Positions 42,824 through 52,049 of a stretch of DNA of 63,556 nucleotides are shown in pieces. The stretch covers positions 1 to 63,556 of IMG/VR virus record IMGVR_UViG_3300010157_000064; one strand, written 5' to 3'. A program made the translations under genes and the position numbers. The notes under the pieces are model-generated. The model was not told where the DNA came from. It worked only from the letters and a program-made list of their open reading frames with translations, and did no database searches. Source of the stretch: a virus. Within the stretch, counting starts at the first letter, position 1. The number at the start of each line of letters is the position of its first letter.

Positions 42824-43930
42824 TTATTTCCTTTCGTTTGATTCTGGGAATTCTTGGTGTCCATGATCGTGTCTCAAATCCAATTCTTTAAAAACTTCAT
42901 TATTGAATGTAGGTCGGATATTTGCATTCGCTATATTCCAACTTAGTTCAAATGCATATTTTGCTACTTTAGAAAGACCTTCGAAATTTATTTTATCTGC
43001 TGTGTCGCTTGGTTTGTGATAGTGCGGATGAAGCCCTGTATGCAAAAAAGCTATTGGTATTCTTTTATTGTAAAAACAAGCATGATCACTTCCTCCAGTG
43101 CTTCTACTTGTTATCCCTTTTGCAAAAGAGTATTTGTTAGACAAATTATCTATAGTTCTTTTTATATCAAAAGAACTATCTCCATCACTGAAAGAAACTG
43201 GATTTTCTCCTTTGCCCAAATAGCCAACCATATCCATATTCAACATAAATACATGTTTGTTTATATCTGGAGCGTCTTGGGGAAAAATAGGATCATTACA
43301 ATAAAACTTACTTCCAATTAATCCCATCTCTTCTGCTGAAAATGCAACAAAAACAACAGTTCTGCCAACTTTATTCTTTAGCTTAGAAAACGCTTTTGCA
43401 ACTTCCAACAAAGCGACTGTGCCAGAAGCATTATCGTCTGCTCCCGGATGTATCTTGTTTCCTCCGAATCGACTCATCTGGGGACCGTATCCGATATGAT
43501 CCATATGAGCCCCCACTACAATGATTTCGTTTTTTAATTTCTCATCATTGCCATCCACCCAAGAGCAGATGTTTTGTGTGAAATCCTCGCCAATTTCATT
43601 CTTTGGACCGGGATTCATTCTTTTTATGTTGAATTTTTGATAAACTGTTTCTAATTCAAACTCTTCAAATTTATCTTTTATGAACTTTGCAGCTAAAACA
43701 TTACCATTTTTTCCAGACATTCTTCCTTCTAATTGGTCTGATGCTAGATATTCGAGATTCTTTTTAATATCCTCTTCTGAGATACTTTCTAAAGCTTCAT
43801 CAAAAGTTGTCTCTTTTTGAATTGGTTCTTTTTGTACTTGAGATTCATTTTTTTTGTATATTTTTTGTACAAAATAAACAGAGAACAAAGCTATTCCTAA
43901 AAGCGTTATTATAAGTGCTGATTTACGCAT
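42824..43930 (-). CDS. M28 aminopeptidase with N-terminal membrane anchor
   Basis: The ATG at 43930 gives 368 aa. Residues 5-22 (ALIITLLGIALFSVYFVQ) form an uncleaved anchor or signal. The zinc peptidase motifs are VVGAHMDHIG (His), HPGADDNASGTVALLE (bridging Asp), VFVAFSAEEMGLIGSKF (catalytic Glu) and FLHTGLHPHYHKPSDT (His). M28 enzymes are mostly extracytoplasmic aminopeptidases or carboxypeptidases. It diverges from terminase across 87 nt and starts the four-gene minus operon that ends at 41533. Confidence 0.85.
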   Translation of the reverse strand: MRKSALIITLLGIALFSVYFVQKIYKKNESQVQKEPIQKETTFDEALESISEEDIKKNLEYLASDQLEGRMSGKNGNVLAAKFIKDKFEEFELETVYQKFNIKRMNPGPKNEIGEDFTQNICSWVDGNDEKLKNEIIVVGAHMDHIGYGPQMSRFGGNKIHPGADDNASGTVALLEVAKAFSKLKNKVGRTVVFVAFSAEEMGLIGSKFYCNDPIFPQDAPDINKHVFMLNMDMVGYLGKGENPVSFSDGDSSFDIKRTIDNLSNKYSFAKGITSRSTGGSDHACFYNKRIPIAFLHTGLHPHYHKPSDTADKINFEGLSKVAKYAFELSWNIANANIRPTFNNEVFKELDLRHDHGHQEFPESNERK

Positions 43931-43947
43931 TATTTCACCTAAATTGA

Positions 43948-43953
43948 TATATA
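43948..43953 (-). promoter_or_regulatory. TATATA, candidate late promoter
   Basis: Lies 17 nt upstream of the M28 peptidase start at 43930, with an AGGTGA site between. Confidence 0.35.
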
Positions 43954-44017
43954 TTTTCACCAATACAACTAATGTAATTTATAAGCAGGCTTTGTTCAAG
44001 CCCATTTCAGGAGATAT

Positions 44018-45832
44018 ATGTCAGAAAAATTTTGGCAAAAAAGCCACAAAAACTTAAAAGACTTTTATTTAAGCGGAGGTATTCTCGACAAGAAAACTGG
44101 GAAATATCAATTCGATCCAGAATATTACGAATTTGATAAATATGAACTTCAGATCGATCCTTGCGAAACATTAGAAGAAGTTGAAAATTACGATTCAGAA
44201 AGACGTCAAAAAGAAATAATAAAGTGTTGCAATTCTTTTTCTTATTTTTGTCATAAGTATGTAAAAATTCTACATCCTATGAAGGGATTGGTACCATTTG
44301 TTTTGTATAAGTATCAGAAAAAAGTAATTAAAGATTATGAAGACTATAGATTTAATATCATTAGCAAATTCAGACAGGGTGGTTTGACAACATGTACTCT
44401 TTTATGGGGTCTTTGGAGATGCGAATTTCAAATGGATCAACAAGTAATGCTTCTTTCCAAAACAGATAGAGAAGCCACAAACATCGGAATGATGGTAGAC
44501 AGAGCTTGTGAAAATCTACCGAGCTGGTTAAAGCCTAAAAAAGAAGGCAAGTGGAATGATCATATAAAGCAATTTACAGATACTGGTTCCGCTTTGCAAT
44601 TTTATTCTCCCGAGGCCGCTCGTGGTAAGTCAGTAACATTTTTAATCATTGACGAAGCGGCATTTATTGACGATATGGACAAGCACTGGAAGGCTATGTG
44701 GCCTATACTTTCTACTGGAGGTTCTTGTGCATTGGTTTCTACTGTGAACGGCTTAGGCAACTGGTACGAGAAAACATACAAAGAAGCAAAAAGCGGTTCA
44801 AATAAGTTTCATGTTATAGATTTAGATTATTGGGAACACCCTGATTACAATGATGAAAATTGGGCCGCAGAACAAAAAGCTCAGTTAGGAGAAAAAGGAT
44901 TTTCTCAGGAAGTTTTAAGAGAGTTTTTGGGATCTGGAGAGACGTATTTTCCTACTAGGGTGCTCAAACAATTAAGCGAACAAACTAGAAAAAATTATCC
45001 TAGTAGAAAATTGTTCCCACAATGGAACAACAAAATAAAAACGCACTCGGAAAATGAAGAATTAAAAGGAGCTTTTTGGGTATGGAAAGAGCCTATAGAA
45101 GGACACGATTACATCATAGGAGCAGATTGTGCCGAAGGACAAGGCGAAGAGAACGACAATTCATGTTTTGAGGTAATTGATAGCACAACATTGGAACAGG
45201 TAGGAGAGTTTTATTCCAATGTTGTCTTGCCTCACGAATTTGCAAAAGTTCTCAATGAAGTAGGGCTTTATTACAATAATGCTTTATTAGCTATAGAACA
45301 TATGGGTCCTGGTGGTGCTGTTATAAGCAACCTACAGCATAATTTTGGATATGATAATTTGTATTATGATACAAGCAAAGTAACTTCAACTACGAAGCCT
45401 GGCATAAAAGTAGGACAAACAAACAGAATTCTTTTTCTAGAATCTTTGCAAAACAGGCTAATCAACCAAACCATCAGAATAAATAGTATGCGTTTTTCAA
45501 GAGAAATAGACACTTTTGAATACAATTCGACCACAAAAAAAGCTCAAGCTCGAAAAGGACAACATGATGACGCAATAATGGCGATGTGCATGGCTTTATA
45601 TGTTAGAGAATCAATAGCCAGAGATATGCCAGTAGGAGCAGAACCTATCAGAGAAGTAAGCTCTTTGATAAAGTCACAAATCTATGACGAAATTAAGAAA
45701 GAACTAGAAGAAGGAAGATTAGAAAACTTTTTAGAAGACGAAATAGATGTCTTGGCTCCAGAAATGGACTACAATCCTTTGATGGGCTTGCAAAGAAAGA
45801 ATGAAAATATACTCCGAGAATTTGGATGGTAA
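44018..45832 (+). CDS. 17: Terminase large subunit, T4 gp17-like
   Basis: The 604-aa packaging motor has a Walker A variant SKFRQGGLTT (about 116-125), Walker B FLIIDEAAF (about 208-216), and a coupling motif in LVSTVNGLGNWYEK. The RNase H-like nuclease has IGADCAEGQ, AIEHMGPGG and GQHDDAIMAMCMAL. SD CAGGAG precedes the ATG. In T4 it lies just upstream of tail genes and the portal; here small genes and accessory genes separate them. The small terminase gp16 is not recognised nearby. Confidence 0.95.
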   Translation: MSEKFWQKSHKNLKDFYLSGGILDKKTGKYQFDPEYYEFDKYELQIDPCETLEEVENYDSERRQKEIIKCCNSFSYFCHKYVKILHPMKGLVPFVLYKYQKKVIKDYEDYRFNIISKFRQGGLTTCTLLWGLWRCEFQMDQQVMLLSKTDREATNIGMMVDRACENLPSWLKPKKEGKWNDHIKQFTDTGSALQFYSPEAARGKSVTFLIIDEAAFIDDMDKHWKAMWPILSTGGSCALVSTVNGLGNWYEKTYKEAKSGSNKFHVIDLDYWEHPDYNDENWAAEQKAQLGEKGFSQEVLREFLGSGETYFPTRVLKQLSEQTRKNYPSRKLFPQWNNKIKTHSENEELKGAFWVWKEPIEGHDYIIGADCAEGQGEENDNSCFEVIDSTTLEQVGEFYSNVVLPHEFAKVLNEVGLYYNNALLAIEHMGPGGAVISNLQHNFGYDNLYYDTSKVTSTTKPGIKVGQTNRILFLESLQNRLINQTIRINSMRFSREIDTFEYNSTTKKAQARKGQHDDAIMAMCMALYVRESIARDMPVGAEPIREVSSLIKSQIYDEIKKELEEGRLENFLEDEIDVLAPEMDYNPLMGLQRKNENILREFGW

Positions 45833-45833
45833 A

Positions 45834-46766
45834 ATGTCATATAAAAAATACATAGAAATTAAAAATCAAATAAAATCAGAAGTATCAATAGAAAAATACA
45901 AAGAAAAATTATCTGAAAATATTTCTGCGTTGTTTCTGAATCCAGATCCGGTTGTTGTCGAACAAGTGAAGAAAAATTTAATTGATGAATTTGAAATACA
46001 AACTCTATTGCAGGAAAAACTATATCCAAATCAAGAAAGATTGATGATAGCTATTAAAACAGGAGATCCAAAAAAAGTAGCAGCAGAAAGAAAAAGTTTT
46101 AACGAGTGGTCTTTCGATAGACAAGACAAATTAACAGAAAAAATAAAAAACATTTTATTGTTATATGAAAACGGCTTTTATTCCAACACCATAACCTCAA
46201 AAGAAATAGACAGCATTGTAAATTCTTACACGACACAATCTTTGAGGAAAGTAAATGAGATAGGTAGTTCGATAGACTTAACTATTGATAAAATAAAATG
46301 GCACAATCACAATGTACTTATAGAAGCAATTTACCCCGATCAAGATTTCACCCCAACTGAGGCTCTTGTTTCTGTTGGAAGCAGCTATGTCAAAAGCTTT
46401 ATAGTAAATCTAGTTGATAATCAAATAACAAATATTCCAAACGATCAACTACCAAAAAAGTTAAAGGAAGATTGTGATTGTTTGATGGAAAATTTATTTA
46501 AAAACTCTAAAGAAAAAAGAATTATAAGCTTATATTTTAACACTCCGATAAATGAAAGAAAGTTTATAGAAAACATTAAGAAAGAAATAGTATTAGGAGT
46601 AAAACAATACTTGCCATATAATACAACACTAAAAAAAGAAGCTACGATATTAGAAGGACAAGACGCATGGAAGGTGACACTAGATGAAAGCAATATAAAA
46701 AGAAATGGAGATGTTTTTCTGGTTTTGTCTGAGGACGTTGCTGTAAAATGGATAAAAAGAATATGA
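45834..46766 (+). CDS. Hypothetical protein downstream of terminase
   Basis: From the ATG 1 nt after the terminase stop, 310 aa begin MSYKKYIEIKNQIKSEVSIE. The protein is largely helical with lysine-rich segments and a C-terminal alpha/beta domain (KRIISLYFNTPINERKFIEN, WKVTLDESNIKRNGDVFLVL). Its position and co-transcription suggest a packaging or virion role, but I do not recognise it. Confidence 0.5.
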   Translation: MSYKKYIEIKNQIKSEVSIEKYKEKLSENISALFLNPDPVVVEQVKKNLIDEFEIQTLLQEKLYPNQERLMIAIKTGDPKKVAAERKSFNEWSFDRQDKLTEKIKNILLLYENGFYSNTITSKEIDSIVNSYTTQSLRKVNEIGSSIDLTIDKIKWHNHNVLIEAIYPDQDFTPTEALVSVGSSYVKSFIVNLVDNQITNIPNDQLPKKLKEDCDCLMENLFKNSKEKRIISLYFNTPINERKFIENIKKEIVLGVKQYLPYNTTLKKEATILEGQDAWKVTLDESNIKRNGDVFLVLSEDVAVKWIKRI

Positions 46767-47029
46767 AAAATAACACATTTCAGGCTAAATTCTATTTAGA
46801 AAAAGCTCTTTCCAATATATCATCAGATTTTTCTTTAATAGATGTAAAACAAAACATACGCACAGCTATATCGAAAATAAACGAAGTAGAAAATAAAAGA
46901 AATAAAAGAGAAGTTTTAAAAAATAAAAGACAAAACAAAAAAGAGAAATATGCTCCAGAAGCAATCAATATAATTGACGTAATGATAGAAGAAGAAAAAA
47001 GTAAACAAAACAATAAAGACGATGAGTGA
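46763..47029 (+). CDS. Small helical protein
   Basis: I favour the ATG at 46763, which overlaps the previous stop as ATGA (an in-frame ATG at 46748 is an alternative). The 88-aa product is Lys/Glu/Asn-rich and helical (ISKINEVENKRNKREVLKNK). It belongs to the plus-strand run behind terminase. Its size and composition would suit a small terminase or assembly factor, but no DNA-binding motif is evident. Confidence 0.4.
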   Translation: MKNNTFQAKFYLEKALSNISSDFSLIDVKQNIRTAISKINEVENKRNKREVLKNKRQNKKEKYAPEAINIIDVMIEEEKSKQNNKDDE

Positions 47030-47040
47030 AAAGGAATCAT

Positions 47041-47550
47041 ATGAAAAAAAATTGGCACGGATTAATGAAAATTATAGACATTCAACACGTTAGAGGTTCG
47101 AAGGTAATATGGGAACAAAAAAACATTTATAATTATCTTCACACATTGGGAGAAGAGTTTTTACTGAAGTGTTGTTTTGCAACAGATGCTACTCATCCAC
47201 CAGCTCAATATTATTTTGGACTAGACAATAGATCGTCTATCAATATAGCGGACACAATGACGTCTGTAACAAACGAAGCTATTGGCAGTGGATATTCTAG
47301 AAGATCTGTTTCTTCTAGCAGTGGATTTACAATAGAACAAATTGGCGGCGTCTATAGGGCTGCTAGTCAGATTATAACATTTACATCTAGTGGAAACTGG
47401 ACTTCTGTGAATACTTTATTTTTAACCAATTTAAATTCTAACAGTGGAACGCTTATTTCTTCTGCCTCTTTATCTTCTGCTGTGTCTTTACAGAGTGGAG
47501 ATTCTGTGAACATGAGAATGTCTCTTTCTCTGCAGGACGTTTCTAGCTGA
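47041..47550 (+). CDS. Probable virion structural protein
   Basis: The ATG at 47041 has AAAAGGAA upstream and gives 169 aa. The first part has HVRGSKVIWEQKNIYNYLHT then LGEEFLLKCCFAT, followed by a Ser/Thr-rich beta domain (TSSGNWTSVNTLFLTNLNSN). This pattern is common in small phage proteins that accompany tail or fibre genes. It ends the run behind terminase and converges on the next gene with 8 nt overlap. Confidence 0.45.
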   Translation: MKKNWHGLMKIIDIQHVRGSKVIWEQKNIYNYLHTLGEEFLLKCCFATDATHPPAQYYFGLDNRSSINIADTMTSVTNEAIGSGYSRRSVSSSSGFTIEQIGGVYRAASQIITFTSSGNWTSVNTLFLTNLNSNSGTLISSASLSSAVSLQSGDSVNMRMSLSLQDVSS

Positions 47551-47953
47551 TTGTTTGCAACAAAACCTCTATAGGTTTTATCTCTATGAAGTGAACAATA
47601 TTAAAATTATTTTTATCTTTTGTTGTTTTAGAATATTGTTTAAAGGTCATTTCCTCACAACCCCCATCTTTAACATCTAGCAATCTTATCGAACTAGGTG
47701 TTTTTGAATTTATAAAAATTTGAGGTAAATTTAAAGTATAGCCATCAGGATTAGGGGTTATAGGAATAGATTCTTTTATGTTGGTAAGATAATATTTACA
47801 AAAAACTTCAATTGCTGGTTCGCTTGTGTTTATTTTATCAATCCAAACAGGCACATTAAAACCAATGGTTTCTATTGGATTGCCTTCAAAAAGGCTATAT
47901 CTTTCCTCCCTATTGAGGAAAATATAATGAGAAATTGTTAATGTTGTAAACAT
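47543..47953 (-). CDS. Hypothetical protein
   Basis: The 136-aa product (MFTTLTISHYIFLNREERYS...) is beta-rich with conserved-looking FNVPVWIDKINTSEPAIEVF. No SD is visible; TATATA lies 6 nt upstream, so it may be leaderless. It diverges from the trypsin-like protease gene. No family recognised. Confidence 0.4.
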   Translation of the reverse strand: MFTTLTISHYIFLNREERYSLFEGNPIETIGFNVPVWIDKINTSEPAIEVFCKYYLTNIKESIPITPNPDGYTLNLPQIFINSKTPSSIRLLDVKDGGCEEMTFKQYSKTTKDKNNFNIVHFIEIKPIEVLLQTIS

Positions 47954-47959
47954 AAATAA

Positions 47960-47965
47960 TATATA
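47960..47965. promoter_or_regulatory. TATATA in divergent spacer
   Basis: Sits 6 nt from the SD-less minus start at 47953 and 39 nt from the SD-containing GTG start at 48005. Confidence 0.4.
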
Positions 47966-48004
47966 ATACTAAAGTGTTTCCAAGTCAATATAACTAGGAG
48001 GATT

Positions 48005-48877
48005 GTGAATAGATTTTTTATGTTGATTTTGTTTGTTTTCTCTAGCTCTGTGTGTTGCTCAGCACCTGTCGAGATTGATCCTCTCGATAAGATGCCAATT
48101 ATGGAGAATTTGCCTTCGAGCTTAAGAGGCTATTCTCCAACAGAAGAAAGAGGCATAGAATACAGAAAATTCTTAGCTGCATCAGTGAAAATAGGATTTT
48201 TAAACGCAAGTGGTTCGGGTACCATAGTTTATTATGATGTAGAAAAAAATATTGCGTATGTTGCCACTTGTGGACACTTATGGGATAATGGGACAATGTC
48301 AGCAAAAGAAGGTGCTGCCAAAAAAATGAAATGTAAGGTAATAGCGTATTATCATAATAAAGAAAAATTAAAAGAAACAAAATCATATCCAGCAGATGTA
48401 ATTTTTTACAGCCATACAGCCGACCAAGATACAGCACTAATAACATTCAAACCTGATTGGGTTCCCGAATATTATCCAATAGCCTCATCAAATTATGTTT
48501 ACAAAAAAAATTCTATTGTCCATTCGTGTGGGTGCGATGGAGGAAGAGAAGTAGCACACTATTCTGTGAAAATCGATCAAGTCAATGATAATGTTATCAC
48601 TAAAATGAACAGTCCTAGACCTGGTAGATCTGGTGGTGGTTTGATGGATGATTCTGGATACTATATCGGTACGTGTTGGGGCACGCAGTATATCGATGGA
48701 AGTGGAATTGGTTATTTCACGCCGCTAGCTGATATTCATAGTTTTTGGGGAAAACAGTCTGGTTATGAGTTTTTACTAAACCGACCTCTTAAAGTAAAAT
48801 TCGCTCAAACAATTCCTATAAAAGATCACCAACAAAAAAAATCATATATCTCACCAGATTATATTTTAATCCCTTAA
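48005..48877 (+). CDS. Trypsin-like serine protease with signal peptide (GTG start)
   Basis: A GTG start with AGGAGGATT upstream gives 290 aa. The N-terminus (MNRFFMLILFVFSSSVCCSA) is a signal peptide, possibly lipoprotein-type. The chymotrypsin-fold triad is visible: H91 in VATCGHLW, D142 in HTADQDTALITF and S209 in RPGRSGGGLM. Such enzymes act outside the cytoplasm. It is followed by a convergent DNA methylase gene with no gap. It is the clearest of the exported peptidases in this window. Confidence 0.75.
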   Translation: MNRFFMLILFVFSSSVCCSAPVEIDPLDKMPIMENLPSSLRGYSPTEERGIEYRKFLAASVKIGFLNASGSGTIVYYDVEKNIAYVATCGHLWDNGTMSAKEGAAKKMKCKVIAYYHNKEKLKETKSYPADVIFYSHTADQDTALITFKPDWVPEYYPIASSNYVYKKNSIVHSCGCDGGREVAHYSVKIDQVNDNVITKMNSPRPGRSGGGLMDDSGYYIGTCWGTQYIDGSGIGYFTPLADIHSFWGKQSGYEFLLNRPLKVKFAQTIPIKDHQQKKSYISPDYILIP

Positions 48878-49717
48878 TCAAAAATTCTTAATTATCAACT
48901 CTTTGCCTTTTTGCTTTGTTTTACTGGCACCATCCGCACTGGATGTGCCTGAGTACGTCCATTGCTCGCTTGATAAATTATAATCTTTGTACAGATTGCG
49001 AATAAAGGAATTATCATCGTAAGATAAAACAAACTTATGCTTACATTGCTTTATATCTGAGGCAAGCTTTTCGTGATCTGCAACTTCGAAGTTTTTATCA
49101 TACAGCCTAGAAGACTCAGGCTGCTGAGTATTACAGAAATATGGTGGATCTATATAGACCAAAACATCTGTGCCGTCCTCAAACAAAGGTGTTTCATAAC
49201 TACCTGATGTTATCTTCACATCTTGTAAAACTTGTGCAGCTTTTTCTAATTTGTTGGTCTTAACTATATTCCAGCCACTAGGATTAGAAAAATACATCCT
49301 TGATTTCATGCTATATCTGACTCTGCCACCCCAGACTGTTCTGTTAATGAACAAATATCTTAATGCTTGATCCATGCTTTCATCTTCAGAAAAAGCATCA
49401 AATATTTTTTTTAATTGAGCACTATAAATTGCTTTGCCATTTTTTGCAGCAATTAAACTGTCTTTTTTAGAAGCAGGTAGTATATTTTTACATTCTTTTA
49501 TGAAATCTGCTGATCTATTTTTCAAAGCAAGATATACAGATATCAAATTAGAGTCTATATCGTTGGCCCATCTTTTCAAATTAAGAGGAGCAGAAAATAA
49601 AATTCCACCTCCACCTGTCATGATGTCTCTAAGCTCTAGATATTTTTCTGGAAAAGATTGAAATATTTTCTCTTTAACAGATTTTCTACTTTTTCCACCC
49701 GGATAACGAAATATCAA
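48878..49717 (-). CDS. dam: DNA adenine methylase, Dam/MT-D12 type (TTG start)
   Basis: The first in-register residues of the family (M-IFRYPGGKSRKSVKEKI) follow a TTG at 49717 that overlaps the upstream TGA as TTGA and has GGAGAG before it. The ATG at 49750 would add an atypical 11-residue leader. The 279-aa enzyme has the FRYPGGK SAM-binding motif, GGGGILFSAPL, and the catalytic DPPYF. It methylates adenine N6, classically at GATC, which may protect phage DNA from host restriction. Confidence 0.8.
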   Translation of the reverse strand: MIFRYPGGKSRKSVKEKIFQSFPEKYLELRDIMTGGGGILFSAPLNLKRWANDIDSNLISVYLALKNRSADFIKECKNILPASKKDSLIAAKNGKAIYSAQLKKIFDAFSEDESMDQALRYLFINRTVWGGRVRYSMKSRMYFSNPSGWNIVKTNKLEKAAQVLQDVKITSGSYETPLFEDGTDVLVYIDPPYFCNTQQPESSRLYDKNFEVADHEKLASDIKQCKHKFVLSYDDNSFIRNLYKDYNLSSEQWTYSGTSSADGASKTKQKGKELIIKNF

Positions 49718-50502
49718 GATTTCTCTCCAGTTAATGAATAAAAAGAACACATCTTTTTATATTCGCATCTTCTACATTGATCTCCAACTCTACCATAAAC
49801 ATCATTTGGGTTTGTTGATGTTATATGCTTGAAAGTGTCGTGAAGCTCTTTTTGTGCCGAAACCAAAGACTCTTCTGTAAACTTTGTGGCAACAAGATCT
49901 CCGCCATCCAGATAATACAAAGCTGCACGTATATTTTCAGGCTTTGCACCAAATTCTAGTTGAGCTACTCTAGCGTAGCACCTTAACTGTAGATCTTTCC
50001 TAATTGTATTGGCGTTCTTTCTCCATCTTCCCTTTTTCGTAGTCTTGTAATCTAAAATGAAAAATTTATCTCCCCGAACAATCAATCTATCAATAACGCC
50101 TGTTAAAAAATGATTATTGGGCGGATCTAAATCAAAATGAAAGAAATGCTCGACTTTCCCATCATAACCAATTTTGTCTGTGAGCGTTTTTATATTTTTC
50201 ACATGCTCTGCAAGCTTTTTCTTATATTCATTTTCTATAATAGCAGGCCCTTTTCCTTCTTCAACTTCAATTTTACCAGATAAACATTCTTTAGTTATTT
50301 CGTTTATATCTTTTTTGCCTTGTTCTTGAACATAGACTTCGGCAATTTTATGAACTAATTTTCCATAAATAAAATAAGGTTGCACTGGCTCGTCCGAAAC
50401 AAGCTTTAAGTGGTATTTATACCTGTATTTCGCCTGACAATCACTCCAAGTTTGTTGTCTAGATACCGAAATGTGCTCACATATCAACGTTTCTTCTGAC
50501 AT
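49714..50502 (-). CDS. Cas4/RecB-like PD-(D/E)XK nuclease
   Basis: The 262-aa product has an N-terminal WSDCQAKYRYKYHLKLV with FIYGKLVHKIAE (conserved His) and GVIDRLIVRGDKFFILDYKT as the core D...DYK nuclease motif. C-terminal QCRRCEYKKMC, with the early Cys, would bind a 4Fe-4S cluster as in Cas4/AddB. It cleaves or trims DNA ends. It is coupled to the methylase and diverges from primase, so it belongs to a replication or recombination group. No cas genes or CRISPR array are nearby. Confidence 0.8.
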   Translation of the reverse strand: MSEETLICEHISVSRQQTWSDCQAKYRYKYHLKLVSDEPVQPYFIYGKLVHKIAEVYVQEQGKKDINEITKECLSGKIEVEEGKGPAIIENEYKKKLAEHVKNIKTLTDKIGYDGKVEHFFHFDLDPPNNHFLTGVIDRLIVRGDKFFILDYKTTKKGRWRKNANTIRKDLQLRCYARVAQLEFGAKPENIRAALYYLDGGDLVATKFTEESLVSAQKELHDTFKHITSTNPNDVYGRVGDQCRRCEYKKMCSFYSLTGEKS

Positions 50503-50536
50503 AATCTGTATTGCCTTTTGATAAGATATACTTTAT

Positions 50537-50542
50537 TATATA
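50537..50542. promoter_or_regulatory. TATATA in divergent spacer
   Basis: Sits 34 nt from the minus start at 50502 and 33 nt from the plus start at 50576. Confidence 0.4.
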
Positions 50543-50575
50543 GCAGATCTTTCCCCCGCACAATAGAAAATCAAG

Positions 50576-51637
50576 ATGGCCATTGATTCTAAAAAATTTG
50601 AAAAATGGGCTATATCAAAATTTGGCAAGGATAATGTACAAGTAAAAGGCAAAGAGATAAAAATAAACACAATATTTGAACCAGATGATACTGGTCATCA
50701 TTTGTGGTGTAATCCTGCTGGAGGCCGGAAGAAACATAAATACGGCGTTTTTCATTGTTTTAAAACAGACAAAAAAGGAAGTTTGGTAAAGCTTGTACAA
50801 ATTGTCAATAGTTGTGACCGTGAAAGTGCAATAGATATTTTAAAGGGCAGAACGCCCATAAGAGAATTAGAAAAAAAACTAGAAGAATTGTTGTCGCACC
50901 ACGATGAAACAAACAAAGAAGAAATCAAACCAACGTTTAGACTGCCGCCCGAATGCTATTTAATTTCAGAACTGGGTAACAACAATTGGTGGAAGAAAAA
51001 AGCTGTTGATTATCTAGTTGGCCGGAAAATACCTATCGATGGGTTGTACATTTGCACAGGAGATAGATATAAAAATCGAATACTCATACCGTATTACGAT
51101 GAACATGGCAAGTTGATTTATTGGAACACAAGAGCACTAGGAAATTCTAAGTGTAAGTATCTAGGACCACCTAAAGAAGTTGGAGTGGGCAAAGAGGATG
51201 TAGTTTATATGGCGGGCAAATGGCCAGAATCTGGTCAGACTGTGTATATTTGCGAAGGAGAATTCAACGCAAAAAGTTTACAATTAGCAGAACTAAATGC
51301 TGCGGCCTGCGGTGGGAAAAACATGGGCAAAAAACAAGCAATTTTATTATCTAATTACAAGATTGTTTTATGCTTAGATAGAGACAAAGCAGGAAAAGAC
51401 GGCACTTCAAAGATGAGTTCCATTATCACATCGTTAGAAACAGCAAAAAGTGATGGAAAAGATAAAATTATGTTTGTAATTCCTCCAAAAGGATACAATG
51501 ATTGGAATCAGTTTTTAGTTAAAAACAGTGCGGAACTCTTATATCATTACATTATAAAAAATCAAAAAACAATAGATTACTCCGGACCTAGTGGAACGGT
51601 ATGTGATTTCTTTGGATTTAGCGACATATGGAGATAA
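50576..51637 (+). CDS. DNA primase with Toprim domain
   Basis: The 353-aa protein has a zinc-finger-like N-terminal part (HHLWCNPAGGRKKHKYGVFH followed by CF) and a Toprim core: VYICEGEFNAKSL (catalytic Glu) and IVLCLDRDKAGKDG (DxD). This corresponds to T4 gp61-type primases that make RNA primers for lagging-strand synthesis. The helicase partner gp41 is not in the window. SD is weak. The next gene follows after 1 nt. Confidence 0.8.
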   Translation: MAIDSKKFEKWAISKFGKDNVQVKGKEIKINTIFEPDDTGHHLWCNPAGGRKKHKYGVFHCFKTDKKGSLVKLVQIVNSCDRESAIDILKGRTPIRELEKKLEELLSHHDETNKEEIKPTFRLPPECYLISELGNNNWWKKKAVDYLVGRKIPIDGLYICTGDRYKNRILIPYYDEHGKLIYWNTRALGNSKCKYLGPPKEVGVGKEDVVYMAGKWPESGQTVYICEGEFNAKSLQLAELNAAACGGKNMGKKQAILLSNYKIVLCLDRDKAGKDGTSKMSSIITSLETAKSDGKDKIMFVIPPKGYNDWNQFLVKNSAELLYHYIIKNQKTIDYSGPSGTVCDFFGFSDIWR

Positions 51638-51638
51638 T

Positions 51639-52049
51639 ATGAAAATAACAACACTAAAAAAAATGCAAGATTTTGTTGGAAAGGTTTGTACAATTCTTAC
51701 AAGCTCTGTTTGTAAACCTAATTTTACAGACATTCAATTTCCAGATTTCTTTTTAGGAATCGTAGAAAGTATAGATGAAGATGGGATATTTGCTAAACAC
51801 CCAATGACGGGGTGTCAAAGCTTTTATAACTGGATCCACGTTGTTGGAGTGTTTCAAGAACAAGTAATATTAGAAGACGATCCTCAGTACGAAGAGCTAG
51901 TAAAAGAAATAAAGAAAGCTCCACCTCAACAACAAGCGAATATAGTTCCCGTAGATCCAAGTAAATCTCCATTTGTAGATCCTGAAAGCATGGCTAAATT
52001 AGCCAAACAAGCTCAAGATTTTCAAAAAATAATGATTCAAAAAAACTAA
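51639..52049 (+). CDS. Hypothetical phage protein
   Basis: The ATG at 51639 has GGAG upstream and gives 136 aa. An N-terminal beta domain (VGKVCTILTSSVCKPNFTDI then a DFFLGIVESIDEDGIF segment) is followed by a proline-rich linker and a helical tail (PESMAKLAKQAQDFQKIMIQ). The SH3/KOW-like first half could bind RNA or protein. It is co-transcribed with primase and its end overlaps the convergent 819-aa gene. Confidence 0.45.
   Translation: MKITTLKKMQDFVGKVCTILTSSVCKPNFTDIQFPDFFLGIVESIDEDGIFAKHPMTGCQSFYNWIHVVGVFQEQVILEDDPQYEELVKEIKKAPPQQQANIVPVDPSKSPFVDPESMAKLAKQAQDFQKIMIQKN

Noticed and set aside
49714-50502. Cas4-like nuclease as evidence of a CRISPR system
   Set aside because: No cas genes or repeat-spacer array are visible. 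The fold is common in phage recombination genes.
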